From assembly GCF_027943255.1 (NCBI RefSeq), contig NC_072894.1:59027601-59091600 (forward strand): DNA of 64,000 nucleotides, read 5' to 3'. The notes beneath the pieces were generated by a model, which was not told where the DNA came from, did not search any database, and saw only the letters and a program-made list of their open reading frames with translations. Position 1 is the stretch's first letter; each line of letters opens with the position of its first letter. Shown here piece by piece: positions 33,950 through 44,577 of this stretch. The position numbers and the translations under genes are program-made. The DNA is from Anastrepha obliqua (taxonomy: Eukaryota > Arthropoda > Insecta > Diptera > Tephritidae).

Positions 33950-34570
33950 TTATTTATTCTTGTAAATCAAATAATCCCCTCTCGATGAAATACACTTATG
34001 CCAACGATTTTTCCAATCCCCGAAACATGCCAAATAGTCCATTTCCGGTATAGCCATCAGCACCTTCTTCGATTCAGCTTTTATCTCCTCAATCGACTCG
34101 AAACGTGCTCCCCGAAGTGGTCTCTTGAGTTTTGGGAATAGCCAGAAGTCACACGGAGCCATATCAGGCGAATACGGTGGTTGCGGAACGATATGCGTGG
34201 AATTTTTGGTGAAATGGTCACGAAGACCGAGTGCAGTGTGAGACGGTGCATTATCGTGATGCAAAAAACCAAGAGTTGTTGGCCCATAATTCTGGTCTTT
34301 TTAGACAAATTGCTTCACGTAAACGACGCATAACGCTCAAATAATATTCCTTGTTAACAGCTTGGCCAGGTGGAAGGAATTCATAGTGCACCACACCACG
34401 AAAATCTAAAAAAACTGTCATCATGACCTTTATTTTTGAACGTCTTTGACGTGCTCTTTTCGGTCTGGCTTCGCCTTTAGCACAATATTCGATATTGATT
34501 GGTCGGTTGTTTCAGGGTCGTAAGCATAAATCCAAGTCTCATCTCCCGTAGTGAGATGACATTCGTTGTC
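33950..34570 (-). pseudogene. Mariner transposase relic, C-terminal two-thirds
   Basis: On the minus strand 34550-34480 reads HLTTGDETWIYAYDPETTDQ with the first catalytic motif GDETW intact. After frameshifts, 34264-33950 gives MHHDNAPSHTALGLRDHF, QPPYSPDMAPCDFWLFPKLK and a C-terminal WKNRWHKCISSRGDYL. The three D motifs of a mariner (GDE, HDNAP, SPDMAPCD) are all visible, but a frameshift near 34300-34480 separates the first from the others and the N-terminus is missing. The text closely follows the irritans-type mariners. TIRs were not found. Confidence 0.85.
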
Positions 34571-34950
34571 TTTTGGTTTATATGTTTTTGTAATTTTTTT
34601 TTATCACAGTTGTGGTATTAATTGTTTAGAAAATATATGAGCATATACGTTGCCACAACACACGAAAGCTTTGACTAACTTTTTAATCCATTATAAATTA
34701 CTTTTTGAATCCAAACAAAACACTTGCAAAACTAGAACAAAAACAACACGGTATTCGGTTTTTATATAATAGATAAATCAAAAATAAGTTATTTCATGCA
34801 TTAAAATTCAATAGATTTTGAATAATGTCATAATAATTGTCAGTTTTGATAATAATTTTACTTTATTTATTGAGTTTATTGTTCTTTATTTAGTATTTAT
34901 TTAGGTTATTTCCCCCTTTTGCGTTTTTTAATATTTAATTTAAATGAACT
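34570..34950. other. No recognisable gene
   Basis: AT-rich sequence between a mariner relic and a SINE; nothing identified. Confidence 0.5.
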
Positions 34951-34953
34951 GTA

Positions 34954-35085
34954 TGTAATGGGCCCCGCACACCCTTTTTAAGTGTTTGACCAAGCTGGTT
35001 GGGGCTACTTGTAGTCCGTAGTGTGCGCCTTGATGTTTTTGACAAACGGAAATACCGACAGTTTTAGGGCTCCGAACAGCAGACG
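34954..35085 (-). mobile_element. SINE, 3' half (interrupted by a Transib-like element)
   Basis: Minus-strand copy with the tail side at 34954 (CCGCACACCC, decayed hairpin) through CTTGATGTTTTTGACAAACGG to GGGCTCCGAACAGC, then AGACG. The rest of this SINE copy resumes after the insertion at 36203 with AGACGGGTTTTTATAAGGAG, matching the SINE consensus CAGATATTTTTTATGAGGAG. Confidence 0.7.
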
Positions 35086-36202
35086 CACAGTGCGGCCGAT
35101 TCCCGAAAAGCTGGCCAAAACTCAAAAAATGAAGTAATTGATTCAAAATTTCTTACTCGGGGGTTGTCGGGGTCGCTGATTACGAATTTGATCTTAAAAT
35201 TTTCAAAATCCACCCCCTATTGCCCACCCCCTTACGTGAAATAGCGTATATTCTAGAACATAATCAAGATGCATTTTAACTTATATGTTTTTGGTGTCGC
35301 TGATTGCGAATTTGATCTTAAAATTTTGAAAATCCACCCCCTTCCACCCCTATTGGCCACCCCTTCACGTGAAATAGCGTATATTCTAGAACATAATCAA
35401 GATGCATGTTAATTTATGTTTGCGGGGTCGCTGATTACGAATTTGATCTTAAAATTTTGAAAATCCACCCCCTTCCACCCCTATTGGCCACCCCCTCACG
35501 TGAAATAGCGTATATTCTAGAACATAATCAAGATGCATGTTAATTTATGTTTTCAGGGTCGCTGATTACGAATTTGATCTTAAAATTTTGAAAATCCACC
35601 CCCTTCCACCCCTATTGGCCACCCTCTCACGTGAAATAGCGTATATTCAAGAACATAATCAAGATGCATGTAAATTTATATGTTTTCGGGGTCGCAAGGT
35701 AGCAAGTGGTAGCAGCTGAATCTTGTTTTATTCAGTAACCATTACTTTTTTGAGTAACCTTTAATAGGTTTCAAAGCAGCATATGACGGCGTTGTATTAC
35801 TATACAGTTTGAAAACTCAAATTTTATAAAAAAATTGCAAAAAATGTATCTACGTATTGCTGCAGCTAAAAATTTTTTGTCGAGGTATTAATATGTACTA
35901 AAGATTTCTCGTATTTTACTAACCTTCCGAAGATGATTCCATTTGGTTTTGTTCAATTTACTCCATTACAAAATCTTTCAAATGTGTACAACTTTCACTA
36001 TTCATCGACAGTAATACGATGCTCAAACGAAGGCCACGTTGCGACTGAAAATACAGAGGATACTTAGGGTACAGGACGTTGCTATGAACGGTTTTCACTA
36101 CTCAAGGCATTACTGTAGCCAACCCAAAGACAAAAAAACTCTATCTAGAAACCTTTTATTTTTCGACTTTTGGCCAGCTTTTTGGGAATCGGCCGCCCTG
36201 TG
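35086..36202. mobile_element. Non-autonomous Transib-like DNA transposon, 5-bp target duplication
   Basis: The element is 1117 bp. Its left end reads CACAGTGCGGCCGATTCCC and the right end, on the other strand, CACAGGGCGGCCGATTCCC. The inverted similarity continues (AAAAGCTGGCCAAAA) for about 45 bp. The host SINE proves the borders: AGACG at 35081-35085 is repeated at 36203-36207. A 5-bp duplication and CAC-starting ends are the known features of the Transib superfamily, the relatives of RAG1. I could not find a transposase, so the element is non-autonomous. The superfamily is inferred; hAT elements (CAGNG ends, 8-bp duplication) fit the borders less well. Confidence 0.65.
35169..35695. repeat. 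Minisatellite, about 130-bp unit, four copies
   Basis: Units begin GGGGTCGCTGATTACGAATT at 35169, 35293, 35424, 35554 and a partial one at 35688, spacing 124-134 bp. Each includes a C-rich block (CACCCCCTTCCACCCCTATT), TCACGTGAAATAGCGTATAT and TTCTAGAACATAATCAAGAT. The first unit has lost several bases of the C-rich block. The array fills the left half of the Transib-like element. Confidence 0.9.
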
Positions 36203-36235
36203 AGACGGGTTTTTATAAGGAGATTCACTTCAAAG
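36203..36235 (-). mobile_element. SINE remainder after the Transib-like insertion
   Basis: Starts with the second copy of AGACG and continues GGGTTTTTATAAGGAG, the SINE body. Similarity fades within about 30 bases, suggesting decay or truncation. Confidence 0.55.
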
Positions 36236-36559
36236 AAAATATTTTTGTAATATTGCATTAATTTTTTGGTTCTCGGTCTTCTACTTCAAGTGACAATTAT
36301 TTGTGAATAAAACCATTCCAATAACCGCATATATCCAATAAGAGCACTGCATTCTTAGATTTAATTCCTATAACGAATAACTTTTCAGATGGTGCCTTTC
36401 CAACTAAATAAGCAGGTGAATTTGTCTACCGCCTACCGTATTTGTTCACCGCCTCCAACTTCACGGATAAAATGTTTCTAAAAATAAATAATATTTCAAA
36501 AGTTACGCTTAGATATCAGTGTTGAATAACTCCTAGACGGGACCTTTTTTATGTCACTT

Positions 36560-36870
36560 TTGACATTTTTAAGTAGACGGAGGGAAAATTTTAACCAAGA
36601 ATACTTATAGTATAGAAAAACGCGTTAAAATTATTCAAACTTATTATGAAAATGGTCCACCTTTAAGAATAACATATTGCAAAAATCGTAATTTTTTTGG
36701 TGGAAATAATGTTCGAATGAGCAGATAATTCAAAGGTTGGTGAAAAAGTTTCAACAAACTGGTTCCGATGTGGATCGAAAAAGGGCTGACAGACCAAAAA
36801 CTGGATGTTCGCTGAGAATATTGCTGTTGATGCGCAAAGTGTTGCTAAACAGCCTTCAACATCCATAACG
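36560..36870 (+). pseudogene. Transposon N-terminal DNA-binding domain relic
   Basis: In changing frames: KRVKIIQTYYENG (near 36625-36655), then a GGNNV segment, IQRLVKKFQQTGS and DRKRADRPKTGCS (36730-36810), and an ENIAVVAQSVAKQPSTS-like end. This is the helix-turn-helix N-terminus (found in insect proteins as DUF4817) of a Tc1/mariner-related transposase family. The catalytic part is absent; a LINE-like tail begins at 36885. Confidence 0.65.
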
Positions 36871-36884
36871 AACTTTTGTATTAT

Positions 36885-37330
36885 TTATTTATTTATTTAT
36901 TTATTAATCTAAAATGCCGTATTTCTTACGTAACATGAAAAACGGATTAATGCTAAACGATTGAATCAAAATCAAAAATAAATTAAGTTCATAATTCACT
37001 AGTTTCATTGTATTAAATGAAAGAAAATATAACATTTCTCATAATTTACAGAGAAAGAATATTAGATAGTACTTAGAGTTCAGTTCAGAAATTTATTTTT
37101 TAACAATTTTAAGTGGTTTGAAAGCGAATTCAATTCTCTCAAAGTTCAAATACTCGTAATTAGTTTTAACCATCCCTAACCAGAAAATATGAATTCGTAA
37201 GCTTCGCTGATTAATGTTGAAATTAATTTTCTCGAATCAATAAAAAAAGTCAGGTAGGGAATAGTACTTCTAATATCTAGTGTTAGATTAAAGAGCAAGC
37301 ACCAACTTTTAAAGGATGGAATTGGATCAG
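36885..37330 (-). pseudogene. Possible LINE 3' relic with ATTT tail
   Basis: A TATT-repeat (36880-36906) may be the tail of a minus-strand LINE. The following minus-strand text (with FSINPFFMLRKKYG near 36950) vaguely resembles the C-terminal end of Jockey/CR1 LINEs. Weak: no reverse transcriptase motif survives. Confidence 0.25.
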
Positions 37331-37639
37331 TGAATTTCGAAGAACGTTTCCACTGTTTCCAACCTGGCTGTTTTGGATGAATATTTTATTGAATTGTTTT
37401 CGAGTGGCCTTCAAGTTTATTGCATCCACACTGATTTCTAAATGGTCTTTGACACTGTGTCACATAGAATTATTTTATGTTAATTGGGTTCTTTTGGCTT
37501 TCACTCGGTTCTTCTTTTAAAATTTTCTGAAGCCATCTTTTCAGCTTCCTTTTTTACTACGCATCGGGCGCTTGGCTAGCATTCTGATTTCCAGTAGCCT
37601 GGCACTTATTTTTTTTATGTGCGTGTGTATGTGTATATG

Positions 37640-37800
37640 CATGTCATATATGTTACGAGATACCACCCGAAGTGATCCAGCGAATCATTACAAATTGGTG
37701 TTTACGGATCACGGAATTACGGCGCAGTTGCGGTCAACATTTGAAAGGAGTAAAATATGTCCAAACAATTTTAATTTTTGCTATTTTATTTACATACATG
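37640..37800 (+). pseudogene. Tc1/mariner-related element, C-terminal fragment
   Basis: The plus strand reads PPEVIQRIITNWCLRITELR in one frame, then RSTFERSK. It is nearly identical over 100 bases to 40434-40540 in the related element, sharing TCATTACAAATTGGTGTTTA. Only this piece is present. Confidence 0.7.
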
Positions 37801-39590
37801 TGTATGCATCGTGTTCTCAAGAACATTCATATTTGAGTCTATGATAACTTGGCATTTAATTGCTAAATGGAGTTGAAAATTACTCAGAAAGATGATATGT
37901 TTTTGTATTATCTGTTTTTAATCATCCAAAGATATACATACATATATTTGACTGTTCTTTTTATTCAACTACATTTTTTTACTTAACTACATGAGAATTC
38001 AGTATTAAATCCACAGAAAGAGTTTCAAATGGCTTGCGAAATTGAAAATCCATAATTCAATCATCCAAATGCTGGCTGGGTCATTGCTATTGCTATTTCA
38101 AGCGTTGCTTGTAAGTGCTTGTGCACATTGATAGCCAATAATGCATAAATGTTTGCATGGGTTGAATTGGGTGTGCAACTGTAAATTCTTAATACAAATT
38201 TCGTATGCGCAATTGTAAGCGTATGCATATATGCGATGGTGTGTGCGTGTACAAGTATTGTCAATTGTTTGGTTATTGCACGCGTGAGTGCACATATCTG
38301 CAATATCTCCACATTCACCATCCCTACACTTTACACATTTTGCACGTTCAGTGTACATTTGATATAGGACACAACTACTACAATTACAAACACATTGATA
38401 CTTTACGCTCGGAACTCTTTGAAAGATTAATGCAACCATATTTTTTAGGTGCTTTTACTGAGTGTAGAAAAATTGTGCATATAAATATTTTCCACAGAGC
38501 AATACTCCATTCTTAATAAAATTGAAAAAAAAACAAAAAAAAAATATTATAGTAAATAAATAAACTTGAAACATAATAGTGGTAACAAAAGCACTCGAGA
38601 AATAAAATGAAAATAAAATTCAATAAAAATGGATGGCACAAGACAACACTTTAATATACGAACATACATACACAGACTTAAACATATGTACGAGTATGTA
38701 AGTTGGTTGCATTTGAAAAATCTCAATCAATCGTATTGATTTCATATTATTATCCTTCGAGCAGAGCACGCTACTACTACAGACACACATACATGGGAAC
38801 ACACATATATTTGAAACTTTCTGTCTGCTTCACATTCAATTTAATGCAACTCTGTGACGTTACTAGTCTATTCTTTTTTTGTTTTTTTATTTTTGTACCC
38901 TACTTAGCAACAATAAAAACAATGCACATTCACTACGTACATATACTCATAAAATCCTTGGCAACGCAACGCTAGAATATCAATTGTCTTCTGAATCAAA
39001 CAGCAGCAAACTCTGCTTAGTCAGTTGTCGTTCCATTTGTAATGCATAGCTCTTTGCGCTCAATCCACAGTACTCTTAGAGTGTCCTCGGAATTACACTT
39101 TGTTGGCCACAAGTTTGAAAATAAGTAACAATAAGAAACAATAGTAATAGCAGAGATTGATGATGGAAACGATAATGATGATGGAACACTAATATCTCAG
39201 CGTTGCAGCAAATGCTGGACAATCAATTCCATACTCGTATGTTTCCATCTTCTCTCTCTCTCTCTCTCTCTCTTTCCATGTTGCACATTATGGAGATTGG
39301 TTGGACAATTCTACAAGTGTTTCGAAATGTTAATGTGTAGCTTGCAGAAAACATGCCCAAGTTGTTTGTTTATCTTGAGAGTAGGGCCTGACTACGACAC
39401 CCTTGGCAAAAAATTAACGTCCAGAAGTTTTTTAATAGCAATTAGAACCGCACATGGCAAAGCTAGCTATCGAAAATAACCGCATTTTTTTCTCTCAGGC
39501 GAAAACTTCACACGAAACACTTTCTGGCTCATATCAAATTGTATTAGGAGACACATATTTGTAGCGATATTAGTATACATAAGTATAAGT
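37800..39590. other. No recognisable gene; microsatellite-rich
   Basis: Contains GTGTGCGTGT-like stretches (38240-38290), A-rich runs (38520-38620), and a CT tract (39249-39275). Overlapping ORFs on both strands at 38061-38516 have no domain and are low-complexity. No transposon signals. Confidence 0.45.
39249..39275. repeat. CT dinucleotide microsatellite
   Basis: An uninterrupted run of TC units. Confidence 0.9.
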
Positions 39591-39596
39591 AAGGTT

Positions 39597-40575
39597 ATAA
39601 AGGGTGAGCAGAATGGAGGTAATTTCTTGACAGATCACGCCTGACTACTGTCAAAGTAAATAAACACGTTTTTCACTATTCATTGACATTTCAACGTTTA
39701 CAAATAGTCAAATCGTATTACGAAAATCGACGCTCTCTAAAAAGTTTTAATCCCGCGCTCAGGCGAACATAGGCCCAGTTTTGGCTGTGTGAATTAGTGC
39801 GTGTGAATCAGTAAAATTGCCGTATGTGGGCTGAAGAGCAACCCAAACCCATTCAAAAACAGCTATTACATCGATTAAAAATAACGGTTTGGTGAGGTAA
39901 ATGATCAGTGGATACGGTGGATAAATGACCGGTCCATATTTCTTCAAAGGCGTTGCTGATCCCAATGTATAGCTCGGAATGGCAAACGCTATCACGCCAT
40001 GATAAACGCAATGACTTTTTGATGCTGGGAATTACAGCCCGTGATCTCCACAACATTTGGTTCCAACAAGATAGCACTACTTGTCACATAATCCGTGAAA
40101 CAATGGATCGAGTGATATCACACCTCTGGACGTTTATTTGTGGGGGTATGTAAAGTAGGCGTAGCCGAATCGATTGATGCATGACTACCATTCGGAATTC
40201 ACAGAATGAACGTAGGTGAAACACCAAAATGAAGAAAACGTTTTTTCTAATAGCGATAGCCCCTCGGCAGGCAATGGCAAACCGTCGAGTGTATTTCAAG
40301 ACGCACGCCACAAATAAGAGGAGGGGCTTGGCCAAACACCCAAAAAGAGTGTACGCGCCAATTGTATATATATAGGTATAAATAAATTTTAGATTCTTTG
40401 TGGATAAAGCAGCTTCGATTGCCGCACCAGATACCGACCGAAGTGCTCCAGCGAGTCATTACAAATTGGTGTTTACGTATCACGGAATCACGGCGCAGTT
40501 GCGGTCAACATTTGAAAGGGGTAAAGATTGTCCAATCAATTTGCATTTTTGCTTTCCAGGAATGTAAGTTGAGAT
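39597..40575 (+). pseudogene. Tc1/mariner-related transposon relic (QQDGATCHT type) with a SINE inside
   Basis: Left part: LQIVKSYYENRRSLKS (39700-39750), the N-terminal marker of this family. Then GPYFFKGVADPNV (39930-39970) and a long segment equivalent to DLHNIWFQQDSTTCHIIRET (40045-40105), with QQD and CH of the catalytic core. It continues into FICGGMxK (40130-40150), where the SINE at 40157-40373 interrupts. The frame resumes at 40410 with DKAASIAAPDTDRSA-like text and TNWCLRITELRRSCGQHLKG (40455-40515). Numerous frameshifts. Related copies are at 29490 and 37640. Confidence 0.85.
40157..40373 (+). mobile_element. SINE with internal deletion, nested in a transposon
   Basis: Starts with the tRNA-like head GCGTAGCCGAATCGATTGAT, keeps the inner inverted pair ending CCATTCGGAATTC, loses the B-box area and about 90 bases of the body, and ends with the 3' hairpin and TATATATA tail. 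It disrupts the transposase between the GGGG(T/C)ATGTAAAG segment and the C-terminal segment. Confidence 0.85.
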
Positions 40576-40589
40576 AAAACTCCGGTTTA

Positions 40590-40890
40590 AGAGGGAGTAA
40601 ACATTTAACTTATCTGGGTGCCATAACGCTGTGATGTTTAAGGCAATGAACCGGCTGATGAACTAGTGAACTACGCACTTTGAAGCGTATAACTCGACTG
40701 AAGGCAATTTTAGGACATTTAGGAACTTTAGGTACAACAAAGCTGTGCAATACTCACACCCGCAAAACAACCAAGTGTTTCCTGAAAAAGCCCGTCAGGG
40801 TGGTAGCAAAATTCCTTCTCACACTGCAGGGGAGTGAGTTACAAGCACTGATGGAATTAAGTATGGGGCTCAATCCATTTGAGCTATAAA
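40590..40890 (+). pseudogene. LINE RNase H C-terminal fragment
   Basis: Frame pieces LIWVP (40600), GNEPADELVNYAL (40645-40680) and an LGHLGTLGTTKLCNTHTRKT segment correspond to the end of RNase H (WVPGHxGVxGNExADELA) and a zinc-knuckle tail. 5'-truncated and frameshifted. Its relation to the piece at 41348 is uncertain. Confidence 0.55.
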
Positions 40891-41347
40891 GTAAAATCTT
40901 TTCAAGCAACTAACTTTCCTCTCGCTTACCCCCAATTGAAAAATAGAGCCATTTAAGCGTTCATGTATATCGCAGGCACTATGTATATAGTAAACCAAAA
41001 TTATCGATAAATTTTATATGTATTCTTTCGGTTTGTTGTTCCAGTTATTGTATAAAAACTGTTTTTGTGAAAACTTCAAATATTCCACGGCCCATCAAAT
41101 TTATTGTATCCTTATAGATTTTTTCCTTTTTTAGGACTACTGAGCTAGGTATCCGGCAGTCGCTTGCTTGTAAAATTATTCTGATAAAAAAATGTTCAAA
41201 AACAACTTCACGAAATGACTAAGGCTAGATTAATCATACGGAATACCCATACAAGTTGCTCACAGTGGTAACGAAAATAAATTTACCCTTTGCTACCCCT
41301 GCCTGCCTCTAAATCATATTCTGTCGAATCGAATAAGTTTCCCTAGT

Positions 41348-41893
41348 ATGACTGTGCTCAGACAGCAGTGTTGGCACAACAATATTGCGGGAAACTGTGA
41401 GGCGGATGAGCTGGCCAGACAAAGGACATGTGAGGTAATGTCCTCGCGAAAGGAGAGAATTGGGAGCCCCTTGACAACCGGCAGTTTGCTCTTGGAAAGA
41501 TGGGCAAGTACACCTACTTGTACGGTCGTGAAATCCTTCTGGCCACGTGTGGATCGAGTGCGCTCGGACGAGCTTTCGAGGTTGTCAAAATCTCAGCTCT
41601 TGAACTTCGTGGGTTTTCTCACAGGACACTATGCGCGAGGAGTGCATGCTGAGAGACTTGAAATTACCTCGAGGCCTTTTTGCGTCGGATATATGGAGGA
41701 TGAGGTGGAATCATCTCAGCACCTTCTCCTTAAGCTAAGATCTAGGCATCTTGACTGTTACTTCTTTGCTACGCCTGCTGATATAGCTGGCGTCAACACT
41801 AAAAATCTGATGAGCTTCATCAGCAGCATAAAGTGGTTGACGCAAAATTGTAATCTACTCACTCTAAACCCTTTTGGGAAAACTTTAGTATAA
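41348..41893 (+). pseudogene. LINE RNase H end and zinc-knuckle tail
   Basis: An open frame of 181 codons starts within the RNase H closing motif: HNNIAGNCEADELARQRTCE (residues 10-29, usual form GHxGxxGNExADELAR). After a linker it has LLNFVGFLTGHYARGVHAER (about residues 85-104, TGH motif), then CVGYMEDEVESSQHLLLK, a degraded CxxC...H....C knuckle in which the first Cys and the H remain. The last part, IAGVNTKNLMSFISSIKWL, is the usual ending of this LINE type. Upstream catalytic residues and RT are missing. Confidence 0.82.
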
Positions 41894-41894
41894 T

Positions 41895-43870
41895 GTATAT
41901 CGCTTTGAAAAAAACGGTTAAAAGGGGGTGATAGAGGGGTGTATCCCCATCTTAAAACTGAAAACAGAACCTGCCGGAGGCTTATAGTTTTTAAGTAATT
42001 TAATGTGAAAGTTCTCTAATTTAGCGAAAAGTTGGTGTTGCCATACACCTGAAATGAAAACGAAGTTCGCACGCAGGGATGTTCAGTGGAAGGTTCATTG
42101 TAAAACTGCAGTATTTTTTGCTGTAATTTAAAGTTGAGAAATAATTTTGAAAATAAAAATATAACACTCATTTAAACTTAAAAACAATGATATTAAGCGT
42201 ATCCCAAAAAATAATAAAGTAATTAAAATTAAATTAAATTTAATAATTAAAACAGCATTTTTGCGTAGAACTCCTTTTCGCGTGGGCGGCCTTCGGCCGC
42301 GCTTCAAAAAAATAACCCTCATCAGTCCAACTCCGGCTACGCAATCCACAGTATTTTTGCGTAAAACTCCTTTCCGTGTTAAAACCATTGAACCCAAAAT
42401 TAAAACGTCATATGCATGTATGTAGTAAGGAGGCACAATAACCCCCATCCCCATCATTAACACTAAACTCAAGTACTTAATTTTTGTTTTCATTTGCAGG
42501 CATCCGGCAACACAATACTGTTGTCATTCCAATCTTCTTCTTATTCGCGTTTAAAATTGGAAAGTGATTGCATGGGCAAATGAATTTGCATTTAATTTTA
42601 ATAGAAATAATTAGAATATTAGCATAAAAATCAGTAAAAACGCATGTGAGTGTATATTTGGTGAATTTTAGTGAAATGTTAAAAAATATAAAGTGTAATG
42701 TGGCGAATTATAGTGAAGTTCCCTAGGGCATTTTGAATGCAAATAATTAAAAATTATTATTATTTCCCGATTAATTTAAAGTTATAAAGAGTGTTCCTTA
42801 ACACCTCACTAACATCTCCAACAAGTTTCATTAAAAACAACATTATAGTTTGCCAAAAATTCCCAAATATACATTGTTCTAAATTCCAGCCACCCTTTTT
42901 CCTAACCATCACATCTTCACCTCTCTCCGCCCTTTCCTTTCATTCCATCGGGTTTTCTTCCCTTCACCTTACCTTCTTCACAATGGTATCAAATCCTGCC
43001 CCACTAATCTGCCAAACTGGAAGGTTAAACATGGCACTCTCTAAAGATAGCTCATTTCAATTAATTATCATTTTACCTCATTTTTTTTTTTTCAACTATA
43101 AAATATACATACTTTTACATATATGTAAATGTATATTGTAGATACAGGAATGTATAACTCTCGATTACCAACAAAGTGTTTAAAAAGTGTTGGTGATATT
43201 CTCACTCAGATAATTTTTTCAATTTAATTATTCAGCTTCAAAGCACTTCAATCTAAGCTTTCATAGGTATATGTACACGTTTATACGAGTATATGCAACT
43301 ATATTCTAATAAATGAAATCCGTCTACACGTGTACATTCATTTACACAGAAACCTATGCATTGAAAGTTTCGAAGACCATTTTTCACTTTCTTGTATTTG
43401 GCGGTTAGAATGAAAAATAGATCAATTACTTTTAAGTAAATATGTGGGAAGAAAACTTGAAAGTATTGCCTCAAGTTTGCATTATTTCAAAATGTATTCA
43501 TTCACCCTGTTCTCAATCGTATCTAGCTCATGTAACTGATTCGTTGTGGTTTGAATTAAATTAAGTTAGTTGAGAGTTGATAGTTCTGAAGTGAGTTGAG
43601 CTCAGTCCAGTTGTAAGTTGACCACAAGTAGCCAATAGAGCTGAGTGCATGGACTTGAGAAGTTTAATTTAATTTACTTGTTTTGTTTTTACTTTTCTAG
43701 TTTTATTTTTTTTTCTATACTTTTTCCATCAAAAAAATCAACAACCGCTTTATATAATATAAAAGGAGTTAGGAATAGGGTTTATGTAAGCAAAACTGTA
43801 TAAATAATTAAATAATAAAATATATTTACATAGTGTAAGCTCCAACTTAAATGAAAAAAGTAAGACCCTC
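41895..43870. other. Mostly no recognisable gene; contains an unclassified repeat at 42255-42390
   Basis: AT-rich. A minus-strand ORF (42128-42493) is generated by the repeat described separately. The plus ORF 42791-43141 is serine/proline-rich and low complexity, with no domain. Confidence 0.4.
42255..42390. repeat. Paired repeat with a GC hairpin
   Basis: The string ATTTTTGCGTAGAACTCCTT at about 42257 recurs as ATTTTTGCGTAAAACTCCTT at about 42352. Between them lies GCGGCCTTCGGCCGC, a perfect 6-bp stem with a TTC loop, in very AT-rich surroundings. The composition and order suggest a dispersed repeat unit of about 95 bp present one and a half times. I know no protein function for the ORF across it. 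Confidence 0.5.
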
Positions 43871-43879
43871 CCCATGATA

Positions 43880-44110
43880 TACAAGGTGGCGTAAAACTAA
43901 TCGTCCAATTTTGTTTTTGATTAACTTTTAACTGAATAAAAAAAATTATATTTAGTGATGAAAATCATTATTTTGGCCTTTACGAGCTCCATTGTTTCTC
44001 TGTTTGTATATTGCGGTTGCCTACTTTACAAGTGCGAATATTATTGACGTACGACACCATTTGCAAAAACTATAAATCTTCCGGTATTTATAATTCTAGA
44101 AGCTTATAAT
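43880..44110 (+). repeat. Unclassified dispersed repeat, copy 2
   Basis: Starts ACAAGGTGGCGTAAAACTAA, contains CCAATTTTGTTTTTGATTAA, a TTTACAAGTGCG segment and AAAAACTATAAATCTTCC. Same segment order as 20917-21065, with an extra insert of about 70 bases here. Confidence 0.45.
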
Positions 44111-44275
44111 AGAAGAAAAATAGCAACAACAAAATTCATGCAACTATTGCTTTTGGTTATATTATTAGTTTGTTCAATATGACTTAGCTCCAGCATTGAA
44201 ATTATTTCTTGCGCTCGTGATGGAAAACGTTTTCCAGACCAACTAAATGTTGAAGAACTTCACTACCCTTATACA

Positions 44276-44554
44276 AGTATATACATATAATTGGCGCTTA
44301 CACCCTTTTTTGGGTATTTGGCTGAGCTCCTTCTCCTATTTGTGGCGTGCCTCTTGATGTTGTTCCACAAATGGGGCTGACTCCGAACGGCAATTGGTTT
44401 TTATGAGTAGCTTTTTTATGGCAGAAATACACTCGGAGGCTTGCCAATGCCTGCCGGGAGGTGACCGCTATTTTGGTGTTTCATGCACCGAGATTCGAAT
44501 AGCACACATCCGAATGGCAGTCACGCACCAATCCATTCGGCTACGGCGACCACC
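44276..44554 (-). mobile_element. SINE with small internal deletion
   Basis: Minus-strand copy with head at 44480-44554 (CCGTAGCCGAATGGATTGGT and CCATTCGG inverted pair), body, 3' hairpin and ATATA tail at 44276. The GACAGTTTCAA block and the A-rich tract after the head are missing. Directly followed by a transposon relic. Confidence 0.82.
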
Positions 44555-44577
44555 TGACTACACTTGTTTGTAAATTT

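Noticed and set aside
38061..38516. Long overlapping ORFs on both strands
   Set aside because: Driven by GTGT/CATA repeats; no domain, no conserved start.
42128..42493. Minus-strand 121-codon ORF with an internal TRKGVLRKN duplication
   Set aside because: The duplication reflects a DNA-level repeat, and the rest is low-complexity hydrophobic text; treated as repeat, not as a gene.
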